Below, in pieces: positions 59,366-64,000 of a DNA stretch of 64,000 nt. The position numbers were made by a program, and so were the translations under genes. Numbering within the stretch: position 1 is the stretch's first letter; the number at the start of each line of letters is the position of its first letter. Source of the stretch: CALMEC01 sp964531025 (lineage in GTDB: Bacteria > Actinomycetota > Thermoleophilia > Miltoncostaeales > Miltoncostaeaceae); the NCBI GenBank assembly GCA_964531025.1, contig CAZHDY010000001.1:806001-870000 (forward strand). Reading direction: 5' to 3'. Below the pieces are notes generated by a model, which was not told the DNA's origin, did no database searches, and saw only the letters and a list, made by a program, of their open reading frames with translations.

Positions 59366-59391
59366 GGCGACATCGACCCCGGCCGCGCGGG

Positions 59392-60453
59392 TCAGCGGCG
59401 GCGGAAACCCCGGTCCGGCGCGGGGTCCAGCGGGCTCGGCGGGAGACCCGGCGGCGGGTCCTCGAGGTTGTAGTCGGACGGCGCGATGTCGTTGGGAGCA
59501 TCGGGATGGAAGAGCGCCGCCAGCAGCTGGGCCTGACCGCGGCCGACACCCAGCTCGCCCATGCCGCCGTTGTACATCCGGATCCCGGTGGACTCACAGT
59601 GCTCGTAGAGGCGGCTGAGTTCGTCAAGTCGGCCGACGCGACATGGCTTGACGTTCACGATCCGCACCGGGATGGCGGTCGAACCGATCGACTCGACGGT
59701 CGTGATCGGCGCGTCGTACGAGACGCGATCCGAAACCGGCGCGAGCAGCTCACGCACCGCGGGCAGGTCGTGGGGATCCTCGAAGACGGCGTCGGAGAAC
59801 GTGGCGATCGTGCGCTCGTACATCGCGATCAGCGCCGCCTCGTCCTTGACCTCCATGCCGTACTGGCCCTTGAAGTCGATGGTCGCGACTCCGTCGACGG
59901 CCGCCACCGAATCCATGATCTCCTGTGTCCATGACGGCGCGACGTCCAGCTTGAAGCCGACCGTCGGATGCATCGCCCTGCGGCCGGCGACCTTGCCCGC
60001 GTCCGGGGGATCCCCGAGACCGAACGAGTTGACGAACGTGAGCGGGCGCGGGGTGCGGCCGAGGACCTCGGGCAGGTTCGTGTCCGCCTGACGAAGAGCG
60101 AGGTCGAGAGCCGCCGACTCGAACGTCCAGCGCCGCCAGTTACGCATCAGTCCGAACTCGGGCGGCTCGGGCCACATGTCGATCGTGTCGAGATGGGTCA
60201 GGAACTCGGCGAGCGTCGCCCATTCGCCCACAAGCGGGTACCGAGCTCCCTGCAGACCGGCCTGGGCGTCGGGCGGCCCGACCTGTTCGCCGATCCCCTC
60301 CTCCCCACGTCCGAGGAGCCGCAGCTGCGTCGTCGAGTAGTCGTCGAAGTCAACGGGGCCACTCGGAAGGGGGCCGTTGGGCACGACCGCCTCGAACGAG
60401 TACGACTCGATCACGATCGGCAGGTCTCTGACGGCTGTCCACAGGTCGGGCAT
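59392..60453 (-). CDS. Enolase-superfamily protein
   Basis: A 353-residue protein of the enolase superfamily, close in feel to MLE/mandelate-racemase types. Candidate ligands and catalytic residues are FKLDVAP (Lys), TIDFKGQYG (first Asp), VFEDPHD (Glu), VSYDAPIT (Asp) and VNVKPCRVGR (final Lys). MYNGGMGELGVGRGQAQLLAALFHP is the C-terminal barrel end. The N-terminal lid (to about 110) is short of the usual metal motifs. The substrate cannot be told. I start at ATG 60453; the longer in-frame extension is not coding-like. Confidence 0.72.
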   Translation of the reverse strand: MPDLWTAVRDLPIVIESYSFEAVVPNGPLPSGPVDFDDYSTTQLRLLGRGEEGIGEQVGPPDAQAGLQGARYPLVGEWATLAEFLTHLDTIDMWPEPPEFGLMRNWRRWTFESAALDLALRQADTNLPEVLGRTPRPLTFVNSFGLGDPPDAGKVAGRRAMHPTVGFKLDVAPSWTQEIMDSVAAVDGVATIDFKGQYGMEVKDEAALIAMYERTIATFSDAVFEDPHDLPAVRELLAPVSDRVSYDAPITTVESIGSTAIPVRIVNVKPCRVGRLDELSRLYEHCESTGIRMYNGGMGELGVGRGQAQLLAALFHPDAPNDIAPSDYNLEDPPPGLPPSPLDPAPDRGFRRR

Positions 60454-60621
60454 GGGCGCATCTGACGCTACCAGGCGTCCCGTTGACACCGGTAGGCGGG
60501 AGACCACTCCGCAGAAGCGGACCGTCACCACTCTGCAAGGCTTCATGGAGCCGGTCACTCCACCCTTCGACGGTGACCACGGGTGGTGCCGACCCCATCG
60601 AGAGCACGAAAGGCCGAACGG

Positions 60622-61530
60622 ATGATGACGTCGGAAACCGAACCGGTGATCGAGGTCGAGGGACTGGTGAAGACGTTCGGTCCGACCCGGGCACTCGACG
60701 GCCTGAACCTCAGGGTCGCCCGAGGCGAGATCCACGGGTTCCTCGGCCCGAACGGGGCGGGCAAGTCGACCACGATCAGGATCCTTCTCGGCGTGCTGCG
60801 AGCCGATACCGGTGAGGCGCGCGTGCTGGGCGGAGACCCCTGGAGCGGCGCGGTCGCCCTGCACCGCCGGCTGGCGTACGTGCCCGGCGAGGTCGAGCTG
60901 TGGCCGAACCTGACGGGCGGTGAGGCCATCGATCTGTTCACCGGCCTGCGAGGGGGCGGCGTCGATCCACACCGCCGTGACGAGCTCCTGGAGCGCTTCG
61001 CGCTCGACCCGACGAAGCGCTGCGGCAGCTACTCGAAGGGCAATCGCCAGAAGGTCGCGCTGGTCGCCGCCTTCGCCTCCGACGTCGAGCTGTTCCTGCT
61101 CGACGAACCCACCTCCGGCCTCGATCCCCTGATGGAGGCGGAGTTCCAGCGCCTGGTCCGTGAACGCAACGAGGAGGGCGCCACCGTCCTCCTGTCGAGT
61201 CATATCCTGGCCGAGGTCGAGGCGCTCTGCGAACGGGTGAGCATCATCCGGAGTGGCCGTACGGTCGAGACCGGCAGGCTGGCCGAGATGCGCCGGCTCA
61301 CCCGCGCCACGATCTCACTGCGCGCCCGGGAACCGCTCGACGGCCTCGATGCCGTACCGGGCGTCCACAACGTCGTGATCGAGGGCGAACGCGTGCACTT
61401 CGACGTCGACCGCGGCGATCTGACGGCGGTCCTGCGCTATCTGAGCGACAGGGGCGTCCAGGAGCTGACGAGTACGCCGCCGACGCTCGAGGAGCTCTTC
61501 CTGCGCCACTACACCCGGGCCGACGCATGA
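60622..61530 (+). CDS. ABC transporter ATP-binding protein (DrrA-like)
   Basis: A 302-residue ATPase. Walker A FLGPNGAGKSTTIRILLGVL, the Q-loop region, signature CGSYSKGNRQKVALVAAF, Walker B ELFLLDEPTSGLDPLMEAEF and the His switch LLSSHIL are all intact. The C-terminal tail (VHNVVIEGERVHFDVDRGDLTAVLRYL) is as in DrrA-type drug exporters. ATG 60622 and 60625 are adjacent. Its stop overlaps the permease start by four bases. Confidence 0.93.
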   Translation: MMTSETEPVIEVEGLVKTFGPTRALDGLNLRVARGEIHGFLGPNGAGKSTTIRILLGVLRADTGEARVLGGDPWSGAVALHRRLAYVPGEVELWPNLTGGEAIDLFTGLRGGGVDPHRRDELLERFALDPTKRCGSYSKGNRQKVALVAAFASDVELFLLDEPTSGLDPLMEAEFQRLVRERNEEGATVLLSSHILAEVEALCERVSIIRSGRTVETGRLAEMRRLTRATISLRAREPLDGLDAVPGVHNVVIEGERVHFDVDRGDLTAVLRYLSDRGVQELTSTPPTLEELFLRHYTRADA

Positions 61531-63155
61531 GCGGTCTCGTCGGCACGCGCCGCCTCGTCCGGCTGGCGCTGCGGCGTGACCGAGTGCAGCTACCGGTGTG
61601 GCTCGCGGCCCTCACCGCATTGCACATCATCACCGCCGTCAGCGTGATCGACCTCTACCCCGATGAGTCCGAGCGCGTCGCACTGGCCCGCAGCAGCGCG
61701 ACCAGCGCGGTGACGCTGGCCTTCAACGGCCTGGTCTCGGGGACCGACATGGGCGCGATCGTCGCATCCCAATCGTTGCTGATCATGTCGCTGGGCGCGG
61801 CCTTCATGAGCATCTTCATGGTGGTGCGCCACACACGCCAGAACGAGGAGACGGGGCGAGCCGAACTGATCGGCGCCGCATCCGTCGGCCGCCATGCGCC
61901 CCTCGCCGCCGGCGTCGTCGTCGTGGTCCCGGCCAACATCGCACTCGGTGCGCTGAACGCGGCGGGGCTGATGGCGTGCTCGCTTCCGGCAAGCGGATCG
62001 ATCGCCATCGGCGCGGCGATCGCCGGCGTGGGCATCGCCTTCGGAGCGGTTACCGCCATCGCCGCACAGATCCCCCGGACCTCCAGGGCCGCCAACGGAC
62101 TCGCCGCTGCGGCCCTCGGTGTGGCGTTCGGCCTCCGCACGATCGGCGACATGGCCAGCCACGTGACCGACGGCGGCGTGAAGGTGGTGAGCGGATGGCC
62201 GTCGTGGCTCTCGCCGATCGGCTGGGGCCAACAGATACGTCCCTACGACGATAACCGGTGGTGGGTGCTCGCTCTGCTCGCCGTCTTCGCGATCGTCTGT
62301 GTGTCCATCGCCTTCTCCCTTGCCGCCCGCCGCGATCTCGGCGCAGGGATGATCGCCGACCGTCCGGGCCCGCCTTCTGCCCGCGCGTGGTTGCCGACCC
62401 CGCTGGGCCTGGCGTGGCGACTGCACCGGGGAGTGCTGCTCGGCTGGGCGGTCGGCCTCACCGTGCTGGGGTTCGGCTACGGAGCCGTCGCCGACCAGGT
62501 CGACGATCTGATCGGTGACAGCGGCGCGACGGCCGACATCGTCCAGGAGATGACCGGCGGCACGGGCTCGATGACCGACCTGTACCTCGCCCTCGTCATG
62601 GGGATCATGGGCCTCACGGTCACCGGCTATGCGATCGCGGCCGCAATGCGGATGCGGCACGAGGAAGGCGCGGGAACCCTCGAGGCGGTCCTCGCCACCG
62701 CCGTGGGACGTGCGCGGTGGCTGGCCGGCCACGTGCTCATCGTCTGCGGTGGCGTCCTCGTCCTGCTGATGCTGTCCGGCGCCGCCACCGGTCTGGCGTA
62801 CGGCCTCTCCGTCGACGACGCACTCCACCAGACGGCGCGGTTCACCGCGGTCGGCCTGGTCCAGGCGCCCGCGGTGCTCGTGCTCGTCGGCGTGGCCGTG
62901 GCGGCGTTCGGAGTCGTCCCGCGCCGTGCCCGCGCCGTGGCCTGGGGGGTCTTCGCCCTCTGCCTGGTACTTGGGCAGTTCGGCGAGCTGTTCGGCCTCC
63001 CCGAGGCCGTCATGGATCTGTCGCCCTTCACGCACCTGCCCGCCGCACCGACCGAGGCGGTGACGGCGGCGCCGCTCACGGTGCTGTGCGTGATCGCCGT
63101 CGCGATCGGGATGGGAGGGCTGGCGGCGTTCCGCCGCCGCGACCTCGTCAGCTGA
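61527..63155 (+). CDS. ABC-2 type permease, antibiotic exporter family
   Basis: A 542-residue integral membrane partner of the ATPase, with about twelve hydrophobic helices in two similar halves (about 1-270: LPVWLAALTALHIITAVSVIDLYPDE...; and about 290-540: LHRGVLLGWAVGLTVLGFGYGAVADQVDDLIGD...). MVVRHTRQNEETGRAELIGAASVGRHAPLAAG and AAAMRMRHEEGAGTLEAVLATAVGRARWLAGH are the repeated cytosolic signatures of 'polyketide antibiotic exporter' permeases. The substrate is unknown. Confidence 0.88.
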   Translation: MSGLVGTRRLVRLALRRDRVQLPVWLAALTALHIITAVSVIDLYPDESERVALARSSATSAVTLAFNGLVSGTDMGAIVASQSLLIMSLGAAFMSIFMVVRHTRQNEETGRAELIGAASVGRHAPLAAGVVVVVPANIALGALNAAGLMACSLPASGSIAIGAAIAGVGIAFGAVTAIAAQIPRTSRAANGLAAAALGVAFGLRTIGDMASHVTDGGVKVVSGWPSWLSPIGWGQQIRPYDDNRWWVLALLAVFAIVCVSIAFSLAARRDLGAGMIADRPGPPSARAWLPTPLGLAWRLHRGVLLGWAVGLTVLGFGYGAVADQVDDLIGDSGATADIVQEMTGGTGSMTDLYLALVMGIMGLTVTGYAIAAAMRMRHEEGAGTLEAVLATAVGRARWLAGHVLIVCGGVLVLLMLSGAATGLAYGLSVDDALHQTARFTAVGLVQAPAVLVLVGVAVAAFGVVPRRARAVAWGVFALCLVLGQFGELFGLPEAVMDLSPFTHLPAAPTEAVTAAPLTVLCVIAVAIGMGGLAAFRRRDLVS

Positions 63156-63165
63156 CGGGCACCTC

Positions 63166-63672
63166 TCAGGTCATGTCCGCGCTCGTGTCCAAGGCGTCGG
63201 TCAGGCGCTCCATGACCTCCAGCGCGTCACGGAGCCGCTCGGCACCGACCTCGCTGCCGATCCGGTCCGCCCAGGGATGCTGGGCGATCGAGATCAGCCG
63301 GATGGCCCAGTAGCCGTCCTCGGTGCACGCGAGGAGCTTCGCGCGACGGTGCGCCGGGTTGGGCCGGTACTCGGCCAGCCCACGCTCGACGAGGAGGTCG
63401 GCGACCCGCTGCACCCCCTGACGGGTCATGCCCATGCGTCGCCCGATGCCGGCGACCGTCCGGGGTTCGTCGAGCACGCCGCCCAGCACCTGCCATGCGG
63501 CGGCGGTGATCTCCCCCTCGGCGGCGAGATCCTGGGCGGCGTCCATCAGTCGTCGATTGAGACGGAAGGTGGCGAGGATGACGTCGGTGAGAGCGGCGCC
63601 CGCCGGTGTCTCGGGGTCGGGTTTCGGCCAGCGATCGCGCGGTGGCCTGCCGGCTCGTTGCGGACGGCTCAC
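63166..63672 (-). CDS. MarR-family transcriptional regulator
   Basis: A 168-residue winged-helix protein. LTDVILATFRLNRRLMDAAQDLAAEGEITAAAWQVLGGVLDEPRTVAGIGRRMGMTRQGVQRVADLLVERGLAEYRPNPAHRRAKLLACTEDG is canonical MarR. It is convergent with the ABC exporter 11 bases away and coupled to the DJ-1/PfpI gene upstream by a four-base overlap. Control of that gene is more likely than control of the exporter. Confidence 0.9.
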   Translation of the reverse strand: MSRPQRAGRPPRDRWPKPDPETPAGAALTDVILATFRLNRRLMDAAQDLAAEGEITAAAWQVLGGVLDEPRTVAGIGRRMGMTRQGVQRVADLLVERGLAEYRPNPAHRRAKLLACTEDGYWAIRLISIAQHPWADRIGSEVGAERLRDALEVMERLTDALDTSADMT

Positions 63673-64000
63673 GCTGCCGCCGACATGAGCGTCGGGTATG
63701 CGGACGCGTCCTCGCGATCGAAAACCGCCTCGTAGGCATCGGCCACATCGCCGGAGAGCAGGTCGAGGTGCTCCAGCGTGGCGCGCGCGAACTGCACCGG
63801 CGACCCCGGACCAGCGGTGATGACATTTCCACCGACGGCCGCACGGGCGTCGACGTACCGCTCGGCGCCCGAGTAGCCCGAGGCGGCGAGGTAGCCGGGA
63901 TCGGCACCGGTGTGGGCGCGGTCGTCCAGCAGGCCGGCACCGGCCAGCGCGAAGACGGCCCCGCAGATCGCCGCGACCGGCACGCCGGCCTCGACGAAGC
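63669..64000 (-). CDS. DJ-1/PfpI family protein (N-terminus beyond the window)
   Basis: The C-terminal 110 residues of a class I glutamine-amidotransferase-like protein. VAAICGAVFALAGAGLLDDRAHT contains the nucleophile-elbow Cys, followed by the usual RYVDARAAVGGNVITAGPGSPVQFARATLEHLDLL. In this family the elbow leads to His in the next loop; here the GLLDDRAHT histidine may serve. The reading frame runs off the right edge, so the true start is not visible. Function could be chaperone, protease or isocyanide hydratase-like. Confidence 0.85.
   Translation of the reverse strand, partial: FVEAGVPVAAICGAVFALAGAGLLDDRAHTGADPGYLAASGYSGAERYVDARAAVGGNVITAGPGSPVQFARATLEHLDLLSGDVADAYEAVFDREDASAYPTLMSAAA

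Overview
The window is GC-rich, densely packed chromosomal DNA that reads like an actinomycetote. Supporting signs are NucS mismatch-repair endonuclease, a LexA with the actinobacterial CGAAC-N3/4-GTTC type operator, tRNAs without an encoded CCA, an initiator tRNA ending CCCCGCTA, and many genes that appear to be leaderless. Type IV pili (PilT plus a minor-pilin operon), selenophosphate synthetase and the futalosine-type menaquinone enzyme MqnD would fit a deep-branching class such as Thermoleophilia, but that placement is inference.

Layout. 1-9.7 kb: end of an unknown gene, lexA, tRNA-Leu, a YgjP-type metallopeptidase, a cupin, secG, a secreted protein, selD, a hotdog thioesterase, mqnD, and a Crp-type regulator. 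9.8-26.5 kb: guaB, nucS, mgsA, tkt, an AcuC-type deacetylase, pabB-pabC, the operon nadE-subtilase-thioesterase, and a two-component system. 26.6-32.8 kb: glnK-amtB and a type IV minor pilin operon with a clear promoter. 33-44 kb: mostly unlinked genes, including a LysR-flavoprotein-ComA (phosphosulfolactate synthase) cassette and pilT. 44-50 kb: the primary sigma factor gene under a LexA box, several genes of unknown function, a ThrE-type exporter and initiator tRNA-Met.

From the tRNA-fMet to about 56.9 kb lies an island-like stretch. It starts with about 740 bp of decayed DNA and then carries a tightly overlapped four-gene operon: an AbiEi-like antitoxin/regulator, an AbiEii-like nucleotidyltransferase, a DUF1837 HamA and a HamB helicase. 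This is a Hachiman (HamAB) anti-phage system translationally coupled to a type IV toxin-antitoxin-like pair. The rest of the window (57-64 kb) holds GntR, DHFR-like, ProC, an enolase-superfamily enzyme, an ABC exporter, MarR and a DJ-1/PfpI gene.

Two families of dispersed, structured intergenic repeats run through the window. Family A (about 135 bp, six copies) has terminal inverted repeats ending in CTAG, which donate gene stop codons or the first bases of -10 hexamers. Family B (three sites) is built from GTGYCAGRCAC hairpins around a GAAATACCTG core. These repeats, the shared LexA box at rpoD, and the AbiE-Hachiman operon are the most noteworthy observations. No CRISPR array, insertion sequence, prophage or replication origin was seen.
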